DNA of 64,000 bases from Singulisphaera sp. GP187 (GCF_900129635.1 NZ_FSRB01000001.1:4503501-4567500), one strand, 5' to 3'; counted from the first letter of the stretch, positions 8,920-18,704 are shown. Numbers and translations: made by a program. Notes: a model not told the origin generated them from the sequence alone.

Positions 8920-11900
8920 ATGCGCAATGGATGGCGCAAGGTACTGGCGGGCATCGGGTTGTTCCTCATGGGAACGATCGCCGTGGCCGCGCCACCAATT
9001 CCGCCCCCCCCACCTGGGGGGGCCGCGGTGCGAATGACGGTCGAGGTCTCCTGGAAGGTGTCACCGACCTCGCCGCCCGTCGAGAACGTGGGACTCGAAC
9101 TCGAGTTGTCCGAGGGCCGCATCGTCGATGCGCTGGCTTGGCCGACCCGATCTCGAGGCGGCCCGACCCCGCAAGCCAACGGCTGGCGGCTCGGGAACGA
9201 ATCGATCGGCCGAGTTCGCGCCCGGATCGAGGCCCCGCTGAACGCAAGCTTGCTCTTCCGGTCGGGCGGTCAGGTAGTCCGGCTCCCGATCCTGTCCATC
9301 CTCGATGGTCCACAACGACTTACGGCACAACCTTCGCTTGAGATCGGTGTCGAGCGGCTCGCCTGGGACGCCATCGCCCTCAGCCTTGACGACAAAGGGG
9401 ACGGCACCGCCGCCCCCGGGGCGACGGTGCCGGTGTCGGTCGCGTTCAACGTCTTGACGCCCGAGCCGACCGAGGTGGCCTTGAAGTGCTCGGCCGAGCT
9501 CATTCCCTATCGTGGGGGAGAACCGGTCTGGCGCCAGGAGTTGCACGACGTCGTCGCCACCGACGTTCTCACCCCGACCGGCAAGGTCTGGAAGATGCCC
9601 GCGCCGATGGCCGAGGGGACGTACATCCTCGAGGTTCGCACCACCTGGGAACCGCTCGCCAATCTCGAGAGTAGTCGATTGGGGCGCTGGATTCGCCGCC
9701 GGAGGAATCCGGTGGCGGCGACCTCGGCGGTTCGCCGCGTGGTGTTGACGGTGGTGGGCGCGCTGCCCGCGAAGTGGGACACCGGCGCGGTGGGAGCGGT
9801 CGAGCAAGCGGTCGAAGTGATCGACCTGGCGCGGCTCCGTGGCGAGCATCCGTCGGCCTCGGGGCGTGCCCCGGTGTCGGTTCCAGGGGGGGTCGCCTGG
9901 TCGGTTCCCGAAGCGGCCATGGTCGAGGCGACGCGCCGCGATCGACTCCGCGGCTGGATCACCCGAGCGGGGTCGGAAACGGCGGTCTTGCCCCCCTCGA
10001 CTCCGGCCGGCCTGGCCTGGTCGGCCCTGGGGCTGAAGGTCCCGAACCCAGGGCGGCCGCACCGGTTGTCGATCACGGTCACCGGCGGCCATCCCTCCGC
10101 GCTCGGCGTGGCACTTGTCGATTCCGGCGGCGGCCGAGGCCGCCCACGGGTTCTGCTCGACGCCTGCGCCTCGGGACCGCCGATCCTGGAACGGACGCCG
10201 GTCGCTTCGTTCTCCTGGCTGGTCTGGCCGGACGACGCCAACCCGGTCCTGGTCCTGGTGAACAGAGACGCAGTCGCGTCGGTGCAACTCGGGTCCGTCT
10301 CGCTGACCGAGCTTCCCGGCCTCCCTACGCCGCCCGCGATCACCGAGCCGCCCGGAGCGCAGGGCCGCGGAATCGGCCTGTACCTGGCGGGTTCGGAACT
10401 GCTCGACCGCTTCGGTGGGGGCGCGGTCCCCGGTGACCCGCTCGCTTTGGCTCTGAATGTCTCTCGCTACCTCGCCTACTGTGGCGCATCGACGATTCTC
10501 ATGCCCGAGGACCTTGCCGATCGGTCGCAACGCAGCGCCCTCGACGGCCAGGCCTGCGAAGATTCGATCGGTCCGGACCGACTCGACCTGCTGCTCCGGA
10601 TTCTGGGCCGCCAGGGATTAACCGCGTGGCTCGAACTGGCGACGGACGGCCCCTTGCCCGGCCTCCCGGCGCCCGACTCGGCCGAGGCGCTCGCGAAGGG
10701 CCTGGTGCGGGTCGACCGCCACGGCCTGGCCGACGGTCCGGCCTACCATCCCCTGAACCCCGAGGTCCGCGAGGCCCTGAAACGGCGAGTGGTCCACGTG
10801 GCTTCAATCCGAAAGTCACGGCCTGCCCTGGCCGGCGTCCTGATTCGCCTCGGACCTGGGCCGACCTTGCTGGGAGGGCCCGATACCGGCCTGGACGACC
10901 TGACGTTCTCCCGGTTCGTCCGGGAAACCTTCGGCCCCGAGACCACGCGTGATATCCCCGGCCTCGGCACCAAGGCTCCGGACCGGTTCGAAGCGCGATC
11001 CCAGTTCCTGGCTGGCCCAGGCCGGATGCCCTGGTTGACCTGGCGCTCCCGAGGGATCGGGGCGCTCTACACTGAACTGAGCGCAACCGTCCAGCAGACC
11101 GCCCCCGGCGCAAGCTTGGCCGTGGCCACTCCCGGCCTGGACGACGGCCCTGCCGGCGACGAGGCCCGACGGGTCGACCTGGCCGGTCTCGCCCCGAGCC
11201 ATGCCTGGCGTGCGGTCGGACTCGACCTCGAGACCTGGCCGACGAGCAACGAGGCCCCGATCATCCTCCGAGGCGTGGGGCTCTCGGCCGACGAGTTGTC
11301 ACACGACCTGGCCACCAGCCCCGAACTCGATGCGCCGATCATCGCTCGCGCGGGACGGGGAGTGCTCGTCGGCCTCGAGGAACCAGGCTCGCGCACCGGC
11401 GACTTGCGGCACCCCAGCGCTCAGGCCAAGAGTGGCGGAGGCCGAGGGTTACGTCTGACCGCCATGCCGTTGCCCGAGGGGGCGACGGGGGACGAGCTGA
11501 TGGGCCATGCACTGGCCGCGCTCGATGCGCGCTGGGTGATGCTCGCCTCCTCGGCCGTCGCCGGCCACGAGGAACGCGTCCGCCAGTTCGCCCGCGTCTT
11601 TCGAGCCTTGCCCGCCTCGGCGGCCTCCCCCGCGGCCGTCGACCGGCAGCCGTTCGGCGTGGCGGTCCGGACCTTGCGGTCGGGCGCTTCGACTTATGTC
11701 TCCTTGGCCAACGATACTCCGTACCCGGTCCGCGTGGAGACGATGCTCGGGAGTCGGTCCGCCCTGGTGGACGACCTCGGCCGATCACTTCGCCTCGCCC
11801 CTGAGGCGGTCGGGGGAGGGAGCCGGCTCGTGCTCGACCTCCATCCGTTCGGGGTCGCCGCGATTCGGGTGGGGACTCCCCAGGTCAAGGTCGGGCCGGT

Positions 11901-12708
11901 GACCCCTTATCCGTCCGAGGCGGTTCTCGCCGGGATGCAAGCGCGGTACGACGAGATTTCGAGCCAGCTTGCGCGGCTCAGCCGGACGCCCCCGGGGGGA
12001 GTCGTCGCCGGGCCTCCCAACTCGGGTTTCGAACCGGGAACGCCCCCCGCTGTCCAGTTGACCGGAGTCCACGAGCCCACGCCGCCGGGTGGGTGGCGGG
12101 TCCTCGACGACGAGACCGGCGCGGCCGAGATTGATACCGAGCAGCCTCACACGGGCCGTGGCAGCCTGCGTCTCGATGCGCAGACGCCGCCCGCGGCCAT
12201 CCTCAGCGACGGCTTCCCCGCCAAGGGGTACGCCGCCCTGACGGTTCAGGCCTGGTTCCGCTCGGACCGCGCGGATGCGAAGGTTCGGCTCTGGATCGAA
12301 GGCGAAGGGGGAGGCCAACCCTATCGCCGTTGGTCGGAGCTCACGGTTCAGCCCGACTGGGTCGCGCATGCCGTCCGCGGCTCGGAGCTCCCGGCCGACG
12401 GCCTCGCCGCCGCCCGGATCCGGTTCGAGTTACTCACCCCCGGCAGCCTCTGGGTGGACGACCTGCGGATCTCAGGCGCGGCGCCCACCGAACCCGAGCG
12501 TGAGAACACTCGTCGGGTGCTCCTGGCCGCCCTGCACGCCTACCGCAAGAAGCAGTATGCCGAGTTCGCCCGACTCGCCGGTTCCCACTGGGCCCGATCG
12601 TCGTCCGCCGTGGCGGTGAGGGCGGCGGAATCGACCACGGCCGACCATGCCGAGATGATTCGGACGGGCAAGGCGACTGCCCTACCGTCCAACAGCCTGC
12701 TGCGGTAA
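8920..12708 (+). CDS. 1262-residue secreted protein with glycosidase-like and carbohydrate-binding-like regions
   Basis: An N-terminal signal (VLAGIGLFLMGTIAVAAPP) precedes a proline- and glycine-rich linker. Residues about 40-270 look like beta-rich domains. From about residue 480 (GIGLYLAGSELLDRF) to about 800 the sequence has the alternating pattern of a TIM barrel, with AYCGASTILMPEDL and YHPLNPEVREALKRRV recalling family-10-like glycosyl hydrolases of planctomycetes. Residues about 1033-1175 (NSGFEPG, then GRGSLRLDAQTPP and SLWVDDLRISG) match the jelly-roll pattern of CBM4/9-type carbohydrate-binding modules. I infer a surface or secreted carbohydrate-active protein. No catalytic pair can be assigned with confidence, so it may lack activity. 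The isomerase-like gene follows after 92 bases. Confidence 0.7.
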   Translation: MRNGWRKVLAGIGLFLMGTIAVAAPPIPPPPPGGAAVRMTVEVSWKVSPTSPPVENVGLELELSEGRIVDALAWPTRSRGGPTPQANGWRLGNESIGRVRARIEAPLNASLLFRSGGQVVRLPILSILDGPQRLTAQPSLEIGVERLAWDAIALSLDDKGDGTAAPGATVPVSVAFNVLTPEPTEVALKCSAELIPYRGGEPVWRQELHDVVATDVLTPTGKVWKMPAPMAEGTYILEVRTTWEPLANLESSRLGRWIRRRRNPVAATSAVRRVVLTVVGALPAKWDTGAVGAVEQAVEVIDLARLRGEHPSASGRAPVSVPGGVAWSVPEAAMVEATRRDRLRGWITRAGSETAVLPPSTPAGLAWSALGLKVPNPGRPHRLSITVTGGHPSALGVALVDSGGGRGRPRVLLDACASGPPILERTPVASFSWLVWPDDANPVLVLVNRDAVASVQLGSVSLTELPGLPTPPAITEPPGAQGRGIGLYLAGSELLDRFGGGAVPGDPLALALNVSRYLAYCGASTILMPEDLADRSQRSALDGQACEDSIGPDRLDLLLRILGRQGLTAWLELATDGPLPGLPAPDSAEALAKGLVRVDRHGLADGPAYHPLNPEVREALKRRVVHVASIRKSRPALAGVLIRLGPGPTLLGGPDTGLDDLTFSRFVRETFGPETTRDIPGLGTKAPDRFEARSQFLAGPGRMPWLTWRSRGIGALYTELSATVQQTAPGASLAVATPGLDDGPAGDEARRVDLAGLAPSHAWRAVGLDLETWPTSNEAPIILRGVGLSADELSHDLATSPELDAPIIARAGRGVLVGLEEPGSRTGDLRHPSAQAKSGGGRGLRLTAMPLPEGATGDELMGHALAALDARWVMLASSAVAGHEERVRQFARVFRALPASAASPAAVDRQPFGVAVRTLRSGASTYVSLANDTPYPVRVETMLGSRSALVDDLGRSLRLAPEAVGGGSRLVLDLHPFGVAAIRVGTPQVKVGPVTPYPSEAVLAGMQARYDEISSQLARLSRTPPGGVVAGPPNSGFEPGTPPAVQLTGVHEPTPPGGWRVLDDETGAAEIDTEQPHTGRGSLRLDAQTPPAAILSDGFPAKGYAALTVQAWFRSDRADAKVRLWIEGEGGGQPYRRWSELTVQPDWVAHAVRGSELPADGLAAARIRFELLTPGSLWVDDLRISGAAPTEPERENTRRVLLAALHAYRKKQYAEFARLAGSHWARSSSAVAVRAAESTTADHAEMIRTGKATALPSNSLLR

Positions 12709-12800
12709 GATCGTGCCCGAACCGTGGTCCGTCCTGGGCTGAGCGTTCGCGCTACGGGTCGGGAGACCCGGCCGTCTGGGACGGGAACCCCCTAGGGAGG

Positions 12801-13586
12801 ATGAGGAGGGGTCGGGTGTTCGTCGCCTGCAACACGCTCTGCTTTTCGAATGAGCCGCTGGAGTCGGCCCTGCGTCATATCGCTGAGTTGGAATTCGACA
12901 AGATCGACCTGGCGATCGTCGAGAATAGTCCCCACCTGCGCCCGTCGGAGGTGGCTGAGAACCCCGAGGCCGCCTTGCACCGGCTCCGGCGCGGGCCCAG
13001 CCTGACACCGGCCGCGCTCGGACTCGACTTCGGTGAGGGAGACCTCACGGCCCCCTTGCTGCGGAAGCGGTTCGACGCAATGTGCCGGCTGGCGAAGCCG
13101 CTGACCGTGGCCGTCATTACCATTCCGGCCGCCCCTCTGGGTACCTCGTTCGACGACGAGGTGAAACGGCTCTCGATCCTCGCCGGTTACGCGATGCGCG
13201 AGGGCCTGGTCTTGGCCGTCGAGACCCACTCGAAAACCTTGACCGCCGACCCGAAGCAGGCCGTCGAACTCTGCAAGGCCGTCCCCGGCCTTGGCCTGAC
13301 CCTCGACCCCAGCCACTACATCCAAGGCCCGCACAACGGGGCCGACTTCGACGAGGTCTACCCCTACGTCCAGAGCGTCCACCTCCGCGACACCGGCAAG
13401 AACCCGGGCGAGTTCCAGGTTCGCGTCGGCCAGGGCGAGATCGAGTACAACCGAGTCGTTAACCAACTCGTCCGCTGCGGTTACGACCGCGCCCTGACCG
13501 TCTCCATCCTCGACCTGCCCGAAAATAACTTCGAGGTCGAGGTTGAGGTCCGCAAGCTCAAGCTCCTGCTCGAGAGCCTGCTCTAA
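12801..13586 (+). CDS. sugar phosphate isomerase/epimerase-like TIM-barrel protein
   Basis: The 261-residue product fits the xylose isomerase-like AP-endonuclease-2 superfamily. Candidate metal ligands are Glu141 in AVETHSK, Asp169 and His172 in LDPSHY, and His194 in VHLRD, followed by a C-terminal acidic EVEVE segment. Members isomerise or epimerise sugars or cyclitols in the cytoplasm. Two starts are possible: ATG 12801 after GGGAGG, or GTG 12816 after a GAGGAGGGG stretch; the second gives VFVACNTLCF, nearer the usual family N-terminus. Its place after the carbohydrate-active secreted protein suggests a role in handling released sugars. The substrate is unknown. Confidence 0.82.
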   Translation: MRRGRVFVACNTLCFSNEPLESALRHIAELEFDKIDLAIVENSPHLRPSEVAENPEAALHRLRRGPSLTPAALGLDFGEGDLTAPLLRKRFDAMCRLAKPLTVAVITIPAAPLGTSFDDEVKRLSILAGYAMREGLVLAVETHSKTLTADPKQAVELCKAVPGLGLTLDPSHYIQGPHNGADFDEVYPYVQSVHLRDTGKNPGEFQVRVGQGEIEYNRVVNQLVRCGYDRALTVSILDLPENNFEVEVEVRKLKLLLESLL

Positions 13587-13630
13587 GTCTTCGCTCGAAG
13601 CGATTCGACCACTCGCAGCTCGAAAAAAGT

Positions 13631-13663
13631 CGTTCGCGGAGGCGGGATCCGCCTCCGCGAACG
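13631..13663 (-). terminator. perfect 15-bp hairpin with T-tract (intrinsic terminator, minus-strand direction)
   Basis: CGTTCGCGGAGGCGG at 13631-13645 pairs exactly with 13649-13663 across a three-base loop. Read on the minus strand the stem is followed directly by ACTTTTTT, a U-tract as in intrinsic terminators. It lies between two convergent genes (ends at 13586 and 13791), so it should end transcription from the minus-strand gene and may also slow the plus-strand one. Confidence 0.8.
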
Positions 13664-13790
13664 CTCGTCAGCTTCGTCCCTCGGACACCACCTCCCAACC
13701 CGAGCCATCCCACACCTGCTCTGGCGTCTGAATCCCTGTCAGGGTCAACCGCGCCAAACCCGTTCGATCATTCTCCCTGGCGCTGCTTGA

Positions 13791-15050
13791 CTACCAGAAC
13801 TTCCACCACGGATTCTTTTTGGTCGAGCGGTTCCGCTCGACCAACGCATTCAGTGTTGCTAACGCGGCCTCCATTGTTTGATCGCTTACCCCTCGATCGG
13901 GGACGACACACGGATACATCTTGATCTTGGTCAGGTCCAAGTTCTCGCCGTTGGCCTCGATCGCCTTGAGGATCGCGTTGGACTCCGCGTTGTAGAGGCA
14001 GAGCGACTGGAAGTCGTCCTTCGGCATCGTCTCGCGCAATTGAACGGCGAGAGCCCGGGCGCGAGAGTAAGCCGAAATCGACATCAGGGGAACATCGGCT
14101 TGGACCCGACCGTCTCGGCGAGCGCGGATGACGGTCGAGGAATACTGGACCCCAAGCTGCTCAAAAAAAGTGCGACCGAAGGCGATCGTCGCGATCGACT
14201 CCGTTTCATGAACGAGATCAGGGTCAAACCCCTGGCGGGTCATTGCTTCCATGAGCTGATCGACCGAATCGTATTTCGCAAAGTTCTCGGCGAAATAACG
14301 GATGGTCCGTTCCAACTTGGCTCGCAGGGGAATCACCAAGGAATTGCGTGGAAACTCGAACACGGTATACCGCGTCAAGTATCCAAAATCCGGGCCTCGC
14401 ACACTGGCCGGCCAGTCTGGATCATGAAGTGATACGTCGTGCCCGTCGATCTCCAATTCCCAGCGCCAACCGTCTTTCCCTTTCGAGATAATCGTAGCTT
14501 TCGCCAGATGCACCCTGCGTGGCGCCGCGGACTCGGCAGCAAAGCGAAACCAGGGCTTCGTGTCGTCAATGGCCGATTGAACCCGCTCGTCGTCGAATCC
14601 GCGCGAGATCGAGGGACCGACAAATGCACGCAGATCGGGCAGACCGTAGTCGCTTTCGGAATAGCCCTCTGAGGCGTTGCCCCCCTTCACACCCGCCTGG
14701 CAGGTCATGCAGACCGGCTTGTTGTCAATGAATGACTTGATCGGCCCGGCAACGCCGGTCATCCAGATCAGAGCGACCTGCCCCAGTGCCGCGTCGCGAT
14801 CATTGCCGATTCCGAACAGACACGCATCGAGGATTTCGTCATCGTAATCATGCAACTTCATAAGGATATGGGCGTGGACTAAGCCATCGGCGGCCGACGG
14901 CCCTGCGTCCTTCAACTCGGCGCACAGCGTCACACGTCCGTCAAAGAGCTGCAGCGCGTCGTCGATGCGACGGCTCCAACCCCCAAGGTCACCAGCATGC
15001 TCGACAACGGATTTTTCGATCAGATCCAGCAGACGTTGAGAGTCAGACAT
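13791..15050 (-). CDS. hypothetical protein, possibly DUF6348-like N-terminal half
   Basis: The 419-residue protein begins at ATG 15050. The first 130 residues (GRVTLCAELKD, HAHILMKLHDYDDEILDACLFGIGNDRDAALGQ in two segments) recall DUF6348 proteins as I remember them, and a Cys-x2-Cys pair follows in PVCMTCQAG. The second half, with FEFPRNSLVIPLRAKLERTI and LCLYNAESNAILKAIEANG, I do not recognise. There is no signal peptide or membrane segment, so it should be cytoplasmic. It ends in KKNPWWKFW, a common planctomycete-style aromatic tail. It stands alone, 640 bases from an IS630 element, with a strong terminator behind it. Confidence 0.7.
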   Translation of the reverse strand: MSDSQRLLDLIEKSVVEHAGDLGGWSRRIDDALQLFDGRVTLCAELKDAGPSAADGLVHAHILMKLHDYDDEILDACLFGIGNDRDAALGQVALIWMTGVAGPIKSFIDNKPVCMTCQAGVKGGNASEGYSESDYGLPDLRAFVGPSISRGFDDERVQSAIDDTKPWFRFAAESAAPRRVHLAKATIISKGKDGWRWELEIDGHDVSLHDPDWPASVRGPDFGYLTRYTVFEFPRNSLVIPLRAKLERTIRYFAENFAKYDSVDQLMEAMTRQGFDPDLVHETESIATIAFGRTFFEQLGVQYSSTVIRARRDGRVQADVPLMSISAYSRARALAVQLRETMPKDDFQSLCLYNAESNAILKAIEANGENLDLTKIKMYPCVVPDRGVSDQTMEAALATLNALVERNRSTKKNPWWKFW

Positions 15051-15687
15051 CGATTCTGATTACCCTGTCAGCCGAGAAGCGTTGGCGATGTCGGTCGTTA
15101 AGGGCTCGGTTCCCCTTCTCCATTTTATGGAGGCCGACATGGCAGCAAACCGGTGCCGCCGAACTGATGATGACCGCAGGCGTACTTTGGCGCACCCGCC
15201 AAGCGGCACGAGCGCCCATGAGTGCAACGGGGTCGACGCGTATGAAGGAGACGTTCACTCCAGGACCGGACGTGGTCCACGGAGTTCGTCAATATATCAT
15301 GCAACCGTCCGTTGTGTGCTATCCGCTTCGATTCGACACACCAGTCGATGTGACCGAATCGCGCGACTCGATCCGCCGGTTGCTCGGCGGGGAATGGCGT
15401 CTCCCCAACATAGTATCGGCAGAGTGAGACGACGGCCTTTGTCCTGGTGGACCTGGAATCCGCCCCTGAGAACCACGGATTCACAGAAGAGCAAGTTGAC
15501 GTGATTCTCTCGGCAGCACAGTTCATTCTGGCCAACAACGGATTGGACTTGGAGGCCGCCAACCAGGAATCCATGGAGGGCATCGAACGAGCCTGGATAA
15601 GGGCCATGGGCTGAGAACGCCTGAGGATGCCGGCAAAAGACGGACGAATCAAGGCCGTCATAATACACCTCGCATCCAGGATCATTG
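15051..15687. other. gap upstream of IS630, with a possible broken small gene at 15299-15614
   Basis: No intact gene is supported here. On the plus strand, ATG 15299 opens MQPSVVCYPLRFDTP and runs to a TGA at 15425-15427. One frame over, codons from 15414 to the TGA at 15612-15614 encode a coding-looking stretch with FVLVDLESAPENHGF and GIERAWIRAMG. A single-base shift near 15420 would join them into about 105 residues. I do not recognise the product. It may be a decayed or mis-assembled small gene beside the insertion sequence. Confidence 0.35.
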
Positions 15688-15690
15688 CTA

Positions 15691-17107
15691 GACCGACTTT
15701 TCGTATTCGATAGCCCAAGGGGTTGACGAACACCCCAAAATTACCTGGATGGACTAACTTACCAGCCACCAGGAGTTCACACGTCATGCCGGGCCAGGCG
15801 GCCAAGATCACCATTACCGAGTGCCAGCAGGAAATCCTTCGGACTTTGTCCCGTGCCACCACGGCACCCTCGCGACTCCGGCAACGCGCCTCGATCATCC
15901 TGATGGGCTTCGACGGCCTTCGCAATCAAGAGATCGCCGAGGCGGTCGGTCTGGTCCACCGCCAGGTCGGACGCTGGCGACGACGCTGGGCCAACGCTTG
16001 GGAGAAACTGATCAACATCGAATGCTGCGAGACTCGCGCCAAACTGCGCCATGCGATTGAAGCCGTCCTCACCGACGAACCACGCCCCGGCGCCCCCAGC
16101 AAGTTCACCCCAGAGCAGGTCACCCAGATCTTGGCGATCGCTTGTGAGCCGCCTGAGAAGTCGGGCCGACCGATCACCCACTGGACCGCTCGGGAACTGG
16201 CCGATGAGGTCGTCAAACGCGGCATTGTGGTATCGATCTCATCGTCCCAGGTGAGCCGTTACCTGGATGAGGCCGCCTTGCAGCCCCACAAGAGCCGGTA
16301 TTGGCTCAACACCACGGAGAAGGATCCTCAACGTTTTGAGGAGCAAGTCAAGACGGTCTGTGACACGTACCTCATGGCGTCGGAGCGGGAGCGGAACGAT
16401 GCGACCCACACCGTTTGCATTGATGAGATGACCGGTCTCCAGGCGCTGGAGCGGATCGCTCCCACCAAGGGGATGATCGCAGAGAAGTGCGAACGGATCG
16501 AGTTTGAGTATATCCGACACGGGACGTTATGCCTGATCGGCAACTTCGAAGTAACGACCGGAAAGATGCTCACTCAAACGATTGGCCCGACGCGAACCGA
16601 GGCGGACTTCGTCCGTCACATCGAGCAGACGTTGACTCTGGACCCGGAGGGATCGTGGGTATTTATAGCGGACAACTTGAACATTCATTGCACGGAAAGC
16701 CTGGTGAATCAGATTGCCGTGGCGTGTGAAATCCCCCTGGAATTGGGCAAAAAAGGTAAACGTGGGGTGCTGAAGTCGGTGGCGAGCCGGCAAGCGTTCT
16801 TGTCGGACACAAGTCATCGGATTCGATTTGTATATCTTCCGAAGCACAGCTCGTGGCTGAACCAGATCGAGGTGATCTTCGGAGTGATCATGCGAAAGGT
16901 GATTCGTCGCGGTTCGTTCACGTCGGTGAATGATCTGCAATCAAAGCTGTTGAACTTCCTTACCTATTTCAACAAGGTATTCGCGAAGCCGTTTCGCTGG
17001 ACCTACACGGGTCGTCCGCTGATGAAGTCAGCGGCGTAAAAACAGAGAAGATGGGAGGCCCCGGGATGTTGGCCTCTTCATTAGCCTTCAAAAACGAAAA
17101 GTCGGTC
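15691..17107 (+). mobile_element. complete IS630-family insertion sequence
   Basis: The left end GACCGACTTTTCGT (15691-15704) is repeated inverted at the right end (17094-17107), and both ends are flanked by TA (15689-15690, 17108-17109), the target dinucleotide duplicated by IS630/Tc1-type transposition. The 1417-bp element carries a single full-length transposase gene. Intact ends, an intact frame and the TA duplication point to a recent, possibly active copy. A short inverted repeat (GAGGCC/GGCCTC, about 17055-17077) after the transposase stop may terminate its transcript. Confidence 0.92.
15786..17039 (+). CDS. IS630-family DDE transposase
   Basis: The 417-residue protein begins at ATG 15786, ten bases after AGGAG. 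Its N-terminal half has two helix-turn-helix regions (NQEIAEAVGLVHRQVGRW at about 47-64 and a second near 150-162). The catalytic DDE triad is visible as Asp213 in VCIDEMTG, Asp296 in FIADNLNIH and Glu362 in HSSWLNQIEVIF. The product binds the element's 14-bp ends and moves it into TA sites. The frame is unbroken, unlike many IS630 transposases that need a frameshift. Confidence 0.95.
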   Translation: MPGQAAKITITECQQEILRTLSRATTAPSRLRQRASIILMGFDGLRNQEIAEAVGLVHRQVGRWRRRWANAWEKLINIECCETRAKLRHAIEAVLTDEPRPGAPSKFTPEQVTQILAIACEPPEKSGRPITHWTARELADEVVKRGIVVSISSSQVSRYLDEAALQPHKSRYWLNTTEKDPQRFEEQVKTVCDTYLMASERERNDATHTVCIDEMTGLQALERIAPTKGMIAEKCERIEFEYIRHGTLCLIGNFEVTTGKMLTQTIGPTRTEADFVRHIEQTLTLDPEGSWVFIADNLNIHCTESLVNQIAVACEIPLELGKKGKRGVLKSVASRQAFLSDTSHRIRFVYLPKHSSWLNQIEVIFGVIMRKVIRRGSFTSVNDLQSKLLNFLTYFNKVFAKPFRWTYTGRPLMKSAA

Positions 17108-17214
17108 TAGACTCCTCGTCCTGCTGTAGCCTCAAACCTCACCCCGGCCGCCACGACTCTTGTCCGGCCGAACCGGACGTTGCCGGTGACCCTGAACCTC
17201 GGAAGGAGTCTCAG

Positions 17215-17781
17215 ATGAAGTTCCGACACCTCGCGGTGTGGTTTTCTGGAGTGGCCCTCCTCGGGACAGGGGCAACGTTCCTGTGGGCTCAGCCGCCTCA
17301 GTCCCAGCGCGTAGCCCCAGCGCGGACAGAACGGGATAAGCTCCGCGCCGAGATCGTCGAGCTCCGAACCGAATCCGAGATGCTCCGGTTCGATTACGAG
17401 CTCGCGCGCGACGGCGTGCTGGAGGAGCTGAAGATAAGCAGATCGATGAAGATGGCCGGACAGGTCATGGGAGCTGTGGGCGACCTCCAGGTCACGATCA
17501 ACGAATCGCAAGTGGAGCCGTCCGGCTTAGCTCCAGGGCAAGGATCTGAGCAGGACCGAAAAAAAGCGACCGAAGCAGCGAAAGCTGCGAAGCAAGAGAA
17601 AAGGAAGGCTGCCCAGGCTGCGGCACTGGAGAACCGCAAAGCAGTGGAAGAGATGGCGAAGGAGGAAGCGGCGTTCATTGCCGAACAAAAGAAGGATCTC
17701 ACCCGCCGGTTCGCGTTGTTGGCGGAGAAGCGGCTGGACCTTGAGGACGCTGAGCGGAGGTACCGCGAGAACTCCCGTTGA
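17215..17781 (+). CDS. secreted coiled-coil protein of unknown function
   Basis: The 188-residue product starts after a strong GGAAGGAG site, with a signal sequence (LAVWFSGVALLGTGATFLWAQ). The mature part is nearly all charged helix: an RDKLRAEIVELRTESEMLRF heptad stretch (about residues 40-60), a linker, and a long Lys/Ala/Glu-rich segment (about 115-185). Predicted location is periplasm or envelope as a coiled coil. I recognise no family. It is the first gene after the IS630 element and may have lost its original upstream neighbour. Confidence 0.75.
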   Translation: MKFRHLAVWFSGVALLGTGATFLWAQPPQSQRVAPARTERDKLRAEIVELRTESEMLRFDYELARDGVLEELKISRSMKMAGQVMGAVGDLQVTINESQVEPSGLAPGQGSEQDRKKATEAAKAAKQEKRKAAQAAALENRKAVEEMAKEEAAFIAEQKKDLTRRFALLAEKRLDLEDAERRYRENSR

Positions 17782-17950
17782 GTCGTCAGCTCGGGGAGTC
17801 CTCGGCGAGGGAATCCTTCGCGGTCGCCGAAGGCTCGGCGGCCTTGGGCGCGATCCCAGGTTCTTCCCTGAATGCATGCATCCGCCACTTTAGACCGGAG
17901 CCTTTTACTGGCTTCACCTGGAGGGGCTTCATCATCACGGAGGCCACGCC

Positions 17951-18313
17951 ATGCGATTGCTCAGGATGTCAACGCGGAGAGGGATGGTCGTCGTGGCGGC
18001 CGTGGGACTGGCCTGCGCAGCAACAGTTGTCGTCATGGAGAGGAAGGAGCGATTCGCTCGGATTGCGCGGCAGCATTCCGGGGTTTTCCCGCCGCTTTCC
18101 TTTGTCGACCTGATTGTGGCATCGGAGCCCGATCGCGAACGTCTCATGCTCTGGGGCAAGAGAGTCGGCGTCTGGCATTCGGAGATGGCCAAGAAATATC
18201 AGTATGCCGCCCGTTATCCCTGGCTCCGCGTCGAGCCCGACCCGCCGGAACCGAGCCGGCCGGGCAGAGCCACCCGCCACTTACCCGCCCTCGCCCCCCA
18301 TTTCGGCGGGTAA
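17951..18313 (+). CDS. short planctomycete membrane protein (STRR-type N-terminus)
   Basis: The 120-residue protein has a basic N-terminus, MRLLRMSTRRGM, followed by one hydrophobic segment (VVVAAVGLACAATVVVM) and a soluble tail. The tail contains HSEMAKKYQYAARYPWLRVEPDPPEP, a motif I associate with a family of short proteins frequent in planctomycetes; function unknown. GGAGG lies eight bases before the ATG. The basic N-terminus predicts the tail outside the cytoplasm. Relatives are at 18705 and 22209. Confidence 0.75.
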   Translation: MRLLRMSTRRGMVVVAAVGLACAATVVVMERKERFARIARQHSGVFPPLSFVDLIVASEPDRERLMLWGKRVGVWHSEMAKKYQYAARYPWLRVEPDPPEPSRPGRATRHLPALAPHFGG

Positions 18314-18704
18314 AATGGACACGCCGAGTCCGTCCAACTCGCCTTAATGTCCATCGAGCAACCGGGGGAGCGATCGGCGGCCAGGCACCTCGACTGGGTA
18401 TAGCCGGGTTTCTTGGTAGTTCACTGGGGGTGGCAGCGCGGCAGCTGTTTCCCCTAAATCTCCCAGGTCTTCCCTTTGAAATGCCTGGCCATGACTGCCT
18501 TGACTGGGGCAAGGCGGCGCCCCTGGGGGATGAGTCCGTCACTACGACCGTGCGCGGCCCCTCCACTCGCCCGCACCTGACCGAACTCATGGGGGCTCCC
18601 ATGCTCACCATCAAGAACTTCGCGAGTCTTGCGACTCGGAGATATGCTATCTCCCCGATACTCCCGATTGACTTCTCGATCGTCGTGGTTCAGAACCCAT
18701 TGCC
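18314..18704. other. gap without a recognised gene
   Basis: These 391 bases between two same-strand membrane proteins show no convincing coding frame and no repeat or hairpin I can support. They presumably hold the promoter of the 18705 gene, which lacks a clear Shine-Dalgarno element. Confidence 0.35.

Noticed and set aside
9061..10530. Large minus-strand frame inside the 1262-residue gene
   Set aside because: Shadow of the plus-strand gene with Arg/Pro-rich, low-complexity translation.
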